64,000 bases of DNA from Mytilus edulis (GCF_963676685.1 NC_092354.1:39888950-39952949), one strand, 5' to 3'; positions 23,466 to 34,117 are shown, counted from the first letter of the stretch. The notes: generated by a model not told the origin, from the letters alone. Numbers and translations are program-made.

Positions 23466-24570
23466 AGTCCTACTCTAATTGCAAGTACATTTGTCTTCAA
23501 ATTTTATGATTTTGGATTATATCCTACCTTGGACGGAGCCTTTATTATCAAAATCAGCATGCTACATCTAAAAGTGATAGTCCGCATGAAAATATATCAT
23601 ACTCGTAAACCGGTTTCTTGTTTTTGCCTCCGGGACAACCAGTTTTTGCAAAGAAGTAGCAAATACCAATTTAAAATGTTTTCAATCGACGAAGCCTGCA
23701 ATTAAGACCGTGGCCTCCCAAATTAGAGCGACGACATGCATGTTATTAAGACTACTTAGGCAGCAAGCTTAATTTGAAGGTGTCACTTAAATATTCAATA
23801 AGTGTTATAGCTCAAATCGCCTCTGTACAATCACACATCAAGGTTGCACTTCCTTTATATGAACATCTTTTGGACGGACTTTTGTAGTGTTAAGATTTCC
23901 CTACAATATATGAAATATAAACTTTTAGCCATGGCCCTATTACTTTTTATGTTGAATTTTTTAATTCCATGAATTCCAACTATCTTGTCTGAAAGTTAAA
24001 TAAAGAGCATACAATTACATGCCAAAACTATACATACCCTGGATTGAGCTGCAAACACATATTTTATTGCATATACAAGCACACTTGTTTCTGAAAGTTC
24101 GGTAGGACAAGCATAGGTACTTCTCAATAGCGAAAATATGCCCTCCTATTTCAATGTTTGTTTTATTAATTCAAAGTAAATTTTCAACAACTGTTTTTCA
24201 GTAATCCTTAGTCTTTAAGCTTTTGCTCAGTACCAATATTTCCTTAAATGCGTAGTAATTATTTTGTTGGAAAATATGTATTACTTTCTTGTATTTTCCT
24301 ACTGGAATTTGAGTAAGTGTTCCATATATGCAACCAATATCACACGATACAGGTGATAGACTCGAGAAAGGAGAGGTTAACATGTTTACTCGTGCCAAAC
24401 CCTTCCCTAACCCTTAAAAATGGTGTAACAGACTAAAATAAAGATTAAATGCATGTATATCTCTGTTCCATTGTAGCTTAATGTTTATGAGAATACAAAT
24501 TCAGTTTTGCAGAATCAAATAACCATTTACTCTATTAAATGATAATCATTTTTAAGTATGGAATATATAT
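23466..24570. other. Intergenic region upstream of gene A
   Basis: No host gene recognised. A minus-strand cysteine-rich stretch at about 24035-24100 (KCACICNKICVCSS) sits between splice-like sites but lacks the EB spacing. Confidence 0.4.
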
Positions 24571-24697
24571 AGAATAATACATGGCACAATCCGTATCGCA
24601 TGATGTATCACCACGAGAAACCAATATCAGTCCCGAGGTCTGATATTGGTCGAGTGGTGATACAGCATGCGATACGGATTTTGTCATGTATTATTCT
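24571..24697. mobile_element. MITE-like foldback, about 58-bp arms
   Basis: Left arm 24571-24630 and right arm 24640-24697 are near-perfect complements around the loop TCCCGAGGT. Words include AGAATAATACATGGCA and CCGTATCGCATG. The left arm alone recurs at 26875-26942, so this is a repeated element and not a chance hairpin. Confidence 0.8.
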
Positions 24698-24799
24698 GTT
24701 TATCATATATTTTAATAGAATCAGATTTATGGGATATCCATTTTTTGTTTTAAATCGTCTGAAATAATAAGCTTGCAAAGACCCATTGGTTGACATCAG

Positions 24800-24870
24800 C
24801 TGTTGTCAGCTCTATGGTCGGGTTGTTGTCTCTTTGACACATTCCCCATTACAATTCTCAATTCCTATTA
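24800..24870 (+). repeat. Fragment of the TTGTTGTCTCTTTGACACATTC repeat
   Basis: CTATGGTCGGGTTGTTGTCT, TTTGACACATTCCCCATT and CAATTCTCAATT match the 3' end of the repeat at 49385-49795. Confidence 0.65.
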
Positions 24871-25130
24871 TGATTTTTCTGTATTTTTTCAGCTGACTTG
24901 TTTTTTTTTAGACATCCTTATTTGCTTAATATCCACATCGTAATGCCCCCCTATAATCTTATTACATTCTCAATATATGTTAAAGACCATGTATTAAAAT
25001 GCATCCACTAACGATACTGTCCTATTATTTCAACCAAAATTAACATTTATCAAATAAATATAATTTGCAGAAATGTTTTAAGTTTTATTGTTTATTTGGC
25101 GATGAAATCATTCATGGTCATTTTAATTAG

Positions 25131-25315
25131 CTGAAGAGGTGAACAGCAAGACAAATATTTCTTGAATCTACATGTATTCTAACCAAAATTTAAACCGTAA
25201 AAATTTGTATTTGTGTTTAATTCATCAGGTAATGAAAACAAACGAAATTATGATGGCCAAATAAACAATAAAACTTCATATATATATATTTCTACATCTT
25301 ATTGTGTGTTTTTTT
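25131..25315 (+). repeat. Repeat unit, copy 1 (GCTGAAGAGGTGAACAGCAA)
   Basis: Recurs at 26943-27130 with the same order of words: TCTTGAA, CTACATGTATTCTAACC, TTTAAACCGTAAAAATTTG, ATGATGGCCAAATAAACAA and TTTCTACATCTTATTGTG. Unclassified. Confidence 0.7.
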
Positions 25316-25323
25316 TTTATATA

Positions 25324-25473
25324 TGCGAAAGCAAATTTACAGATCTAACATTGTTGGGTTGATGTTTAGACGAGTTGTATATACATTATGTACACAGCCA
25401 TGTATCACCATCATTGATGGCGATCCGATGGATACATCTGTTGTAGGGTTGTCACTGACTCAGACGTACTTAT
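25324..25473 (+). mobile_element. SINE 3' portion (copy 1)
   Basis: Starts at TGCGAAAGCAAATTTACAG and ends at CAGACGTACTTAT, matching the non-tRNA half of the full SINE at 25661-25913. The tRNA-like head is missing. Confidence 0.75.
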
Positions 25474-25660
25474 GAATATAATTATTTTCTGTGACTGTAT
25501 CTTACATTAATTTGTAGGATCCTTTACTATAGATAATTTAGCTGATCTGTAACAATAACATCTTCATGCCTTATATATCATGTACTGTAGTACGCCGCTA
25601 GATTAAAACTGACGTGGAAAGGTAACACATGGCAAGCGAAAGCTCTTTTTTGAGAGCCCA
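25474..25660 (+). repeat. 187-bp linker between two SINE copies
   Basis: Contains TAGTACGCCGCTAGATTAAA and AAGCTCTTTTTTGAGAGCCC (a small hairpin). The same linker, inverted, joins two SINEs at 27364-27551, so SINE-linker-SINE is one repeated unit of about 440 bases per period. Confidence 0.7.
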
Positions 25661-25913
25661 GGTGGTCGTGTGGTCTAGCGGGACGGCTGCAGTGCAGGCG
25701 ATTTGGTGTCACGATATCACAGTAGCATGGGTTCGAATCCCGGCGAGGGAAGAACCAAAAATTTGCGAAAGCAAATTTACAGATCTAACATTGTTGGGTT
25801 GATGTTTAGACGAGTTGTATATACATTATGTACACAGCCATGTATCACCATCATTGATGGCGATCCGATGGATACATCTGTTATAGGGTTGTCACTGACT
25901 CAGACGTACTTAT
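25661..25913 (+). mobile_element. tRNA-derived SINE, full length (copy 2)
   Basis: The head (25661-25750) carries an A box TGGTCTAGCGG and a B box GGTTCGAATCC, both perfect pol III promoter matches. The body follows from TTTGCGAAAGCAAATTTAC to CAGACGTACTTAT. It is not a working tRNA: no proper cloverleaf and an immediate fusion to the SINE body. Confidence 0.85.
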
Positions 25914-25920
25914 ATATATA

Positions 25921-26259
25921 GGCAGTACGAAATATTTCAAAAACGGTAAGAAATTTACAGTAAACGCAAATATGACTTGCAAATCAGAAAATGTAATCTA
26001 TTGTATAACATGAGTCAACTGTAAAGAAAACTACATCGGTCAAACAGGAAATAGTGTGTGTGAACGGGTCAGGATCCATAAACAGCAAATACGGCAACCC
26101 GAGTACAGACAAATTCCGTTGAGCGAACATTTAGATATTTGTGCGGGAGGAAAATTCAAATTTTTCCCGTTCTTCAAATGTACAGAACCAACAGAAGAAT
26201 ACCGTAAAGAACTAGAAAGAAAATTTATAAAAGTGTTTGACGCCAAGCTTAATGCTTAG
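25921..26259 (+). pseudogene. Penelope-like element fragment: GIY-YIG endonuclease domain
   Basis: The frame reads FTVNANMTCKSENVIYCIT, an in-frame TGA, then CKENYIGQTGNSVCERVRIH, and ends in CAGGKFKFFPFFKC and EYRKELERKFIKVFDAKL. 'IYCI...YIGQT...R...H' is the GIY-YIG core found at the C-terminus of Penelope-like retroelements. The 5' side is cut off at the SINE junction. The element is dead, but its second half is well preserved. Confidence 0.75.
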
Positions 26260-26480
26260 TAGTTACATGAACAATAACGTTGCGTCATACTACTAATATT
26301 TTACGAACAATGACGTTACGTCATAATACTAATGTGTTCCCCATAACGACGTTCATAACGACGTTCATAGTCTTGAAAAGTCCCAAGATGGATGAAAGCG
26401 CTAGACAATGCTGCTTTTAAAACTCTTTTTGTGTATTTAATTTTTAATATATAATTCTGTACACCGCTTGAAAAGAAACT

Positions 26481-26484
26481 TTTT

Positions 26485-26515
<31 letters not shown>

Positions 26516-26525
26516 ATATATATTA
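26481..26525. repeat. TA-rich microsatellite
   Basis: A run of (TA) dinucleotides followed by an imperfect ATATATTATATAA tail. It borders the repeat copy that starts at 26526. A second (TA) run lies at 27176-27206. Confidence 0.9.
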
Positions 26526-26873
26526 TATAAATTGCTCGTAAAGTTACTGGGTAATAATTTTTGGAAAAAATATCGATTTAAGTTGAAATGATAGGACTTT
26601 TTTTAGTGGGAACTCATGTTTTCCCGCTAAAAAAAATGTCCTATCAATACAGCAACTGAACGTCATAGCTCTAACGTTGACGTCATTCGAATTGTGACGT
26701 CATGCCAGGTATGCAATACGGGTTTTGCTATGCGATACGGGGTATGCCATACGGATTAAGCCATGCGATACGGGGTATGCGATACAGGGTAGGTGATACA
26801 GAATGGATAAAGAACCTTTATTAGATACTAGTATACAAAATTGCTGTATTTTGTACTAAACATATGATAAATA
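26526..26873 (+). mobile_element. Repeat element with GATAGGAC hairpin and ATGCGATACGG motifs, copy 1
   Basis: Contains an imperfect hairpin (about 26588-26646, arms GATAGGAC...GTGGGAA and TTCCCGC...GTCCTATC), the words ACGTTGACGTCATTCGAATT, and five to six ATGC-GATACGG repeats at 26708-26805. Another copy is at 27822-28147. The GCGATACGG word also occurs in the foldback at 24571, linking these non-autonomous elements. Confidence 0.7.
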
Positions 26874-26874
26874 T

Positions 26875-26942
26875 AGAATAATACATGGCAAAATCCGTAT
26901 CGCATGCTGTATCACCACGAGAAACCAATATCAGTCCCGAGG
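26875..26942 (+). mobile_element. Half copy of the 24571 foldback
   Basis: Begins AGAATAATACATGGCAAAAT and ends at GTCCCGAGG, covering only the left arm and loop of the 24571-24697 element. Confidence 0.75.
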
Positions 26943-27130
26943 GCTGAAGAGGTGAACAGCAAGACAAATATTTCTTGAAAAATTTGTTATCTACATGTAT
27001 TCTAACCAAAATTTAAACCGTAAAAATTTGTATTTGTGTTTAATCTATCAAATAATGAAAACAAACTTCACGAAACTATGATGGCCAAATAAACAATAAA
27101 ACTTCATATATACATTTCTACATCTTATTG
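26943..27130 (+). repeat. Repeat unit, copy 2 (GCTGAAGAGGTGAACAGCAA)
   Basis: Second copy of the unit at 25131-25315, with small insertions. Confidence 0.7.
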
Positions 27131-27142
27131 TGTTTATATATA

Positions 27143-27175
27143 TACACAACTCGTCTAAACATCAACCCAACAATG

Positions 27176-27208
<33 letters not shown>

Positions 27209-27363
27209 ACTCGTCTAAACATCAACCCAACAATGTTAGATCTGTAAATTTGCTTTCGCAAATTTTTGGTTCTTCCCTTGCCGGGATTCGAACCCATGCT
27301 ACTGTGATATCGTGACACCAAATCGCCTGCACTGCAGCCGTCCCGCTAGACCACACGACCACC
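27143..27363 (-). mobile_element. tRNA-derived SINE, 3'-truncated (copy 3)
   Basis: On the minus strand the tRNA-like head (27363 downward) is complete, with A and B boxes. The body stops after GTTTAGACGAGTTGTATA at a (TA) tract, beyond which about 37 bases of the same body are repeated at 27143-27178. Confidence 0.75.
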
Positions 27364-27551
27364 TGGGCTGTCAAAAAAAGAGCTTTCGGTGGGCATGTGT
27401 TACCTTTCCACGTCAGTTTTAATCTAGCGGCGTACTACAGTACATGTTATATAAGGCATGAAGATGTTATTGTTACAGATCAGCTAAATTATCTATAGTA
27501 AAGGATCCTACAAATTAATGTAAGATACAGTCACAGAAAATAATTATATTC
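27364..27551 (-). repeat. Inverted copy of the SINE linker
   Basis: Reverse complement of the linker at 25474-25660, with the same boundaries against the SINEs. Confidence 0.7.
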
Positions 27552-27805
27552 ATAAGTACGTCTGAGTCAGTGACAACCCTACAACAGATGTATCCATCGG
27601 ATCGCCATCAATGATGGTGATACATGGCTGTGTACATAATGTGTATACAACTCGTCTAAACATCAACCCAACAATGTTAGATCTGTAAATTTGCTTTCGC
27701 AAATTTTTGGTTCTTCCCTTGCCGGGATTCGAACCCATGCTACTGTGATATCGTGACACCAAATCGCCTGCACTACAGCCGTCCCGCTAGACCACACGAC
27801 CACCT
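27552..27805 (-). mobile_element. tRNA-derived SINE, full length (copy 4)
   Basis: About 254 bases, from the tRNA-like head at 27805 to the ATAAGTACGTCTGAGTCAG end at 27552. A box and B box are intact on the minus strand. Confidence 0.85.
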
Positions 27806-27821
27806 ATATATATATATATTA

Positions 27822-28147
27822 TAAATGGCTCGTAAAGTTGCTGGGTAATAATTTTTGGAAAACATATCGATTTAAGTTGAAATGATAGCACTTGTTTTAG
27901 TGGGAACTCATGTTTTCCCGCTAAAAAAAATGGCCTATCAATACAGCAACTGAACGTCATAGCTCTAACGTTGACGTCATTCGAATTGTGACGTCATGCC
28001 AGGTATGCGATACGGGTTTTGCTATGCGATACGGATTTAGCCATGCGATACGGGGTATGCGATACAGGGTAGGTGATACAGAACGGAAAAAGAACCTTTA
28101 TTAGATATACAAAATTGCTGTATTTTGTACTAAGCATATGATAAATA
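27822..28147 (+). mobile_element. Repeat element with GATAGCAC hairpin and ATGCGATACGG motifs, copy 2
   Basis: Collinear with 26526-26873, with one fewer GCGATACGG unit and a few substitutions. The two copies bracket the inverted SINE composite. Confidence 0.7.
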
Positions 28148-29114
28148 ATAATATCTATATTTCATCTTAATTCTGAATTTTCGAAGAAAAAAAATGTATT
28201 GCTAGGAATTTAGAGAGACATTAGTTATTCCGAAAAGTTCGTTAAAATCAGTTTTAAAATAACATTACTTTCCATGATGAACACAAAGTGGATCACAAAA
28301 AAAGGATAGCTTACAAAGTGACTTATTATTCATCATCACACGATTACTGTATTTTACTTAATGCAAGTACCAAAACATTTATCATATTTATATTGCAACT
28401 GGGCAGTTTTTTTAAACTTTTATATCTAGGTGACGTAGTGAGTTTAATTTCACGTTAAACTGGTCCGTAGGGCGTGTTTATCCCTACACGCTAAAGAAAA
28501 AATGTCAAAAGGTGAAACATGTATGATCAGCCAATTCTGATTATAACGTTATTGTAATAATTCATTAAAAAATTAGAACTTGAATAATGGTGCTTTACCT
28601 TGAAGGTTAAATGAGCTTACATCTTTTTTATATTTACATAATTATAAATTGTGCATATACTCAACAATTAGCAGTTTTTTAGCAGTCATTTCGGGGTCTT
28701 TTATGGATGACTATGAAGTATGGGATTTTCTTAATGTTGAAGGCTGTGTGGTGACTTATAGTTGTTTATTTCTATGTCATTAGATTTTTTGTGACAAGTT
28801 GTATAAAATGCAATCATACTACATCTTATCTTGATATCAGTTCATCTCAAAATTATCTAGTTCTATATTTTTGTCGTTTCAAGCCTAATTGTTCAACGCT
28901 TTTGTAAGGTGTATCAATGCTAATTAGGAGTAATGGTGTTTTATCTTATGCATAGATGTAAATTGATATAATGAGTAATTAATTTAATCTATTATATCTG
29001 TGAAATGTTATGTTTTAATTTATTTTTCAGTTTTGATGATAACTTAAATTCCCCAAATACTATTCGGACAGGACCCAAAAAAGGTATATTTTATCTAATA
29101 ATGAATCGTTTATT
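28148..29114. other. Spacer, no feature recognised
   Basis: AT-rich sequence between the mobile-element cluster and the tandem array. No coding or repeat signature seen on either strand. Confidence 0.4.
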
Positions 29115-32100
29115 CACTTTTTGTGCTGACATGAATTGTCATTGATATGGTTATATTTATAAATTTACTGTTTACAAAATTTTGAATTTTTTTGAAATAC
29201 TAAGGCTTTTCTACCTCAGGCATAGATTACCTTAGCTGTATTTGGTAAAACTTTTAGGAATTTTGGTCCTCAATGCTTTTCAACTTCGTCCTTTATCTGG
29301 CCTTTTTAACTTTTTATGACTCGAGCTTCAATGATGAGTCTTTTGTAGACGAAACGCGCGTCACGCGCGTCTGGCGTATATACAAATTTTAGTCCTGGTA
29401 TCTAGGATGAGTTTATTTACAACCACTGGGTCGATGCCACTGCTGGTGGAGATTTGTTTCCTCGAGGGTATCACAAGCCCAGTAGTCAGCACTTTTTGTG
29501 CTGACATGAATTATCATTGATATGGTTATATTTATAAATTTACTGTTTACTAAATTTTGATTTTTTTTTAAAATACTAAGGCTTTTCTACCTCAGGCATA
29601 GATTACCTTAGCTGTATTTGGCAAAACTTTAAGGAATTTTGGTCCTCAATGCTCTTCAACTTCGTCCATTATTTGGCCTTTTTAACTTTTAATGACTCGA
29701 GCTTCAATGATGAGTCTTTTGTAAACGAAACGCGCGTCACGCGCGTCTGGCGTATATACAAAATTTAGTCCTGGTATCTATGATGAGTTTATTTACAACC
29801 ACTGGGTCGATGCCACTGCTGGTGGAGATTTGTTTCATCGAGGGTATCACAAGCCCAGTAGTCAGTACTTTTTGTGCTGACATGAATTGTCATTGATATG
29901 GTTATATTTATAAATTTACTGTTTACTAAATTTTGATTTTTTTTTTTTTGAAATACTAAGGGTTTTCTACCTCAGGCATAGATTACCTTAGCTGTATTTG
30001 GCAAAACGCTTAGGAATTTTGGTCCTCAATGCTCTTCAACTTCGTCCTTTATTTGGCCTTTTTAATTTCTTATGACTCGAGCGTCAATGATGAGTCTTTT
30101 GTAGTCGAAACGCGCGTCATGCGCGTCCGGCGTATATACAAAATTTAGTCCTGGTATCTATGATGAGTTTATTTACAACCAATGGGTCGATGCCACTGCT
30201 GGTGGAGATTTGTTTCCTCGAGGGTATCACAAGCCCAGTAGTCAGCACTTTTTGTGCTGACATGAATTATCATTGATATGGTTATATTTATAAATTTACT
30301 GTTTACTAAATTTCGATTTTTTTTTAAATACTAAAGCTTTTCTACCTCAGGCATAGATTACCTTAGCTGTATTTGGCAAAACTTTAAGGAATTTTGGTCC
30401 TCAATGCTCTTCAACTTCATCCTTTATTTGGCCTTTTTAACTTTTAATGACTCGAGCTTCAATGACGAGTCTTTTGTAAACGAAACGCGCGTCACGCGCG
30501 TCTGGCGTATATACAAAATTTAGTCCTGGTATCTATGATGAGTTTATTTACAACCACTGGGTCGATGCCACTGCTGGTGGAGATTTGTTTCATCGAGGGT
30601 ATCACAAGCCCAGTAGTCAGTACTTTTTGTGCTGACATGAATTGTCATTGATATGGTTATATTTATAAATTTACTGTTTACTAAATTTTGATTTTTTTTT
30701 TGAAATACTAAGGGTTTTCTACCTCAGGCATAGATTACCTTAGCTGTATTTGGCAAAACGCTTAGGAATTTTGGTCCTCAATGCTCTTCAACTTCGTCCT
30801 TTATTTGGCCTTTTTAATTTCTTATGACTCGAGCGTCAATGATGAGTCTTTTGTAGTCGAAACGCGCGTCATGCGCGTCCGGCGTATATACAAAATTTAG
30901 TCCTGGTATCTATGATGAGTTTATTTACAACCAATGGGTCGATGCCACTGCTGGTGGAGATTTATTTCCCCGAGGGTATCACAAGCCCAGTAGTCAGCAC
31001 TTTTTGTGCTGACATGAATTGTCGTTGATATGGTTATATTTATAAATTTACTGTTTACCAAATTTTGATTTTTTTTGAAATACTAAGACTTTTCTACCTC
31101 AGGCATATATTACCTTAGCTGTATTTGGCAAAACGTTAAGGAATTTTGGTCCTCAATGCTCTTCAACTTCGTCCTTTATTTGGCCTTTTTAACTTTTTAT
31201 GACTCGAGCGTCAATGATGAGTCTTTTGTAGACGGAACGCGCGTGACGCGCGTCTGGCGTATATACAAAATTTAGTCCTGGTATCTAGGATGATTTTATT
31301 TACAACCACTGGGTCGATGACACTGCTGGTTGAGATTTGTTTCCTCGAAGGTATCACAAGCCTAGTAGTCAGCACTTTTTGTGCTGACATGAATTATCAT
31401 TGATATGGTTATATTTATAAATTTACTGTTTACAAAATTTTGATTTTTTTTTAAATACTAAGGCTTTTCTACCTCAGGCATAGATTACCTTAGCTGTATT
31501 TGGCAAAACTTTAAGGAATTTTGGTCCTCAATGCTCTTCAACTTCGTCCTTTATTTAGCCTTTTTAACTTTTTTTTACTCGAGCGTCAATGATGAGTCTT
31601 TTGTAGACGAAACGCGCGTGACGCGCGTCTGGTGTATATACAAAATTTAGTCCTGGTATCTAGGATGAGTTTATTTACAACCACTGGGTCGATGCCACTG
31701 CTGGTTGAGATTTGTTTCCTCGAGGGTATCACAAGCCCAGTAGTCAGCACTTTTTGTACTGACATGAATTTTCATTGATATGGTTATATTTATAAATTTA
31801 CTGTTTACTTAATTTTGATTTTTTTTTAAATACTAAGGCTTTTCTACCTCAGATATAGATTACCTTAGCTGTATTTGGCAAAACTTTAAGGAATTTTGGT
31901 CCTCAATGCTCTTCAACTTCGTCCTTTTTTTGGCCTTTTTAATTTTTTATGACTCGAGCGTCAATGATGAGTCTTTTGTAGATAAACGCGCGTTACGCGC
32001 GTCTGGCGTATATACAAAATTTAGTCCTGGTATCTATGATGAGTTTATTTACAACCACTGGATCGATCCCACTGCTGGTGGAGATTTATTTCCCCGAGGG

Positions 32101-32800
32101 TATCACAAGCCCAGTAGTCAGCACTTTTTGTGCTGACATGAATTGTCGTTGATATGGTTATATTTATAAATTTACTGTTTACCAAATTTTGATTTTTTTT
32201 GAAATACTAAGGCTTTTCTACCTCAGGCATATATTACCTTAGCTGTATTTGGCAAAACTTTGAGGAATTTTGGTCCTCAATGCTCTTCAACTTCGTCCTT
32301 TATTTGGCCTTTTTAACTTTTTATGACTCGAGCGTCAATGATGAGTCTTTTGTAGACGGAACGCGCGTGACGCGCGTCTGGCGTATATACAAAATTTAGT
32401 CCTGGTATCTATGATGAGTTTATTTACAACCACTGGGTCGATGCCACTGCTGGTGGAGATTTATTTCCCCGAGGGTATCACAAGGCCAGTAGTCAGCACA
32501 TTTTGTGCTGACATGAATTGTCATTGATATGGTTATATTTATAAATTTACTGTTTACAAAATTTTGATTTTTTTTTAAATACTTAGGTTTTTCTACCTCA
32601 GGCATGGATTAAGTTAGCTGTATTTGCAAAACTTTAAGGAATTTTGGTCCTCAATGCTCTTCAACTTCGTCCTTTATTTTGACTTTTTATTTTTTTATGA
32701 CTCGGGCGTCAATGATGAGTCTTTTCTAGACGAAACGCGCGTGACGCGCGTCTGGCGTATATACAAAATTTAGTCCTGGTGTCTATGATGAGTTTATTTA
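29115..32800 (+). repeat. Tandem array, about 375-bp unit, about ten copies, hammerhead-like motif in each
   Basis: The landmark ATGAATT recurs at 29131, 29506, 29882, 30262, 30637, 31014, 31389, 31764, 32138 and 32513, a period of 374-380. Each unit has TACCTCAGGCATAGATTACC, TTGGTCCTCAATGCTCTTCA, a hammerhead-like segment (TGATGAG, GTCTTTTGTAGAC, GAAAC, an extended CGCGCG stem, then TCTGGCG), and ACTGCTGGTGGAGATTTG. Size, tandem layout and one ribozyme-like motif per unit are what is known of animal retrozymes. No unit encodes a credible protein. Confidence 0.85.
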
Positions 32801-33878
32801 ATGCGAACGAAAATGATATTCATTATTCAAAGGCTTACATTTTGATATAAATTTGATGGCTCATTAAGATACATGTTTTGTTTACCAATATTTGCACGAT
32901 ATCACTTTCTTATGTAGCAATGTTAACAAACGACAAAGTACGACTAATCTTTTCAATGTTCATGTCTTGAATGATTTTCTATAACAGTATACACAATCAT
33001 TTGTTAGTTATTTAGCGTTTATGTGTTCCTTGGACATATTGCCTTTCTAAACGAAGCATTGTCAAAGACTTCTTCCGAGTGAGCATTAGGCAAAACATAT
33101 AAAGTTCATGAACCGTATTCGGGTGTTTCCATCTAACGATATGTGATATCTATGTACTGTATTCGTAATGTGTCACTTATTTTTTTAGAAATTGATAAAT
33201 TTGTAAATTGTTCTGTAACATACTTCAAGTCTTCGCGAGTAAAACAGTTTTGTAAGTTTTTGAACAAGATATATTCTTGATTGCATCAGAATATTTCGCC
33301 AATGATGTTGATAATATTTTCCTACATCTCATGATAAGCAGTTCATAAGATATATATTCTTTTAAAGAAAACGACCAGGCACATATCATTTTTAATGCAT
33401 AAAAAGAATAAAGATTTACACATATTCCACTAGAATTGAGTTGAGTGAAAATATTGTTTGAATTTTTTTTATATGTAATATTCAATCGTGTTTAAAATTA
33501 AGTCGCTATAGCATTGTTTCCTTTGTCTCATACCAAACACCTGTTGATCATGACAAACGATGTTCAACTCGGTATTGCTGGAACTGAATGATAAATCAGC
33601 GTCACAAAGACATGTTTGATTTTCACATATAAAAGAGGGCGAAAGATACTCATAAATCAAATATAAACTGACAACACCATGGCTAAATAAAGAAATAAAA
33701 AGACATACAGACAAATAATATCACACAAGCACCACAAAGAGAACCAATTACATAATCATCCCCATTAGATGTATTAGTTGTAATATCTTTAAATAGATGA
33801 ACATGCACCTGATACAATAACTTTGTCTATTTAAAGATATATTAAGCTATCTATCCTAACAAATCCATAGAACGAAAA
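32801..33878. other. Flank between array and duplicated FReD exon
   Basis: Downstream side of the gene B terminal exon. Contains GAGGGCGAAAGATACTCATA and ATAAACTGACAACACCATGG (33636-33690), part of a repeat also seen near 46115. A minus-strand ENQTCLCDADLSF stretch at about 33590-33625 is EB-like but has no splice context. Confidence 0.45.
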
Positions 33879-34117
33879 TCATGTTCTTCGGATCATTATT
33901 AAACTCTTTGATATAGCAGATCCAAAGTGGACCCAATACATATGACTTGTAGGACCATTGTAAGGTCTGTTTAAATCTGAGTAGTCACAATTGTTGAACC
34001 ACCAAGCACTTTTGTTACCTTCTGCACAACTACCACTGCTTTTATCATTATCTCTGTCCTTAGTGGAAAATGCTTGTCCGTTTGCGTTACCGTCACCTGA
34101 TGTATCAAGGGCGTCGA
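33879..34117 (-). CDS. Second copy of the gene B terminal FReD exon (assembly duplicate)
   Basis: Identical in translation to 40429-40667 and embedded in the same flanking sequence. No other FReD exons accompany it. It sits in the left copy of a 6.45-kb duplication that ends exactly at the N gap, so it should not be counted as a third gene. Confidence 0.85.

Noticed and set aside
25661-25750. tRNA gene
   Set aside because: A and B boxes are perfect, but the sequence runs straight into the SINE body and occurs in three copies with it. It is a SINE head.
31906-32136. Small open frames inside the tandem array (NHWIDPTAGGDLFPRG)
   Set aside because: They recur only because the unit recurs, are broken in most units by stops or indels, and overlap the ribozyme-like segment.
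33879-34117. A third FReD gene
   Set aside because: Only the last exon is present and it is identical to that of gene B, within a copy that ends at the N gap.
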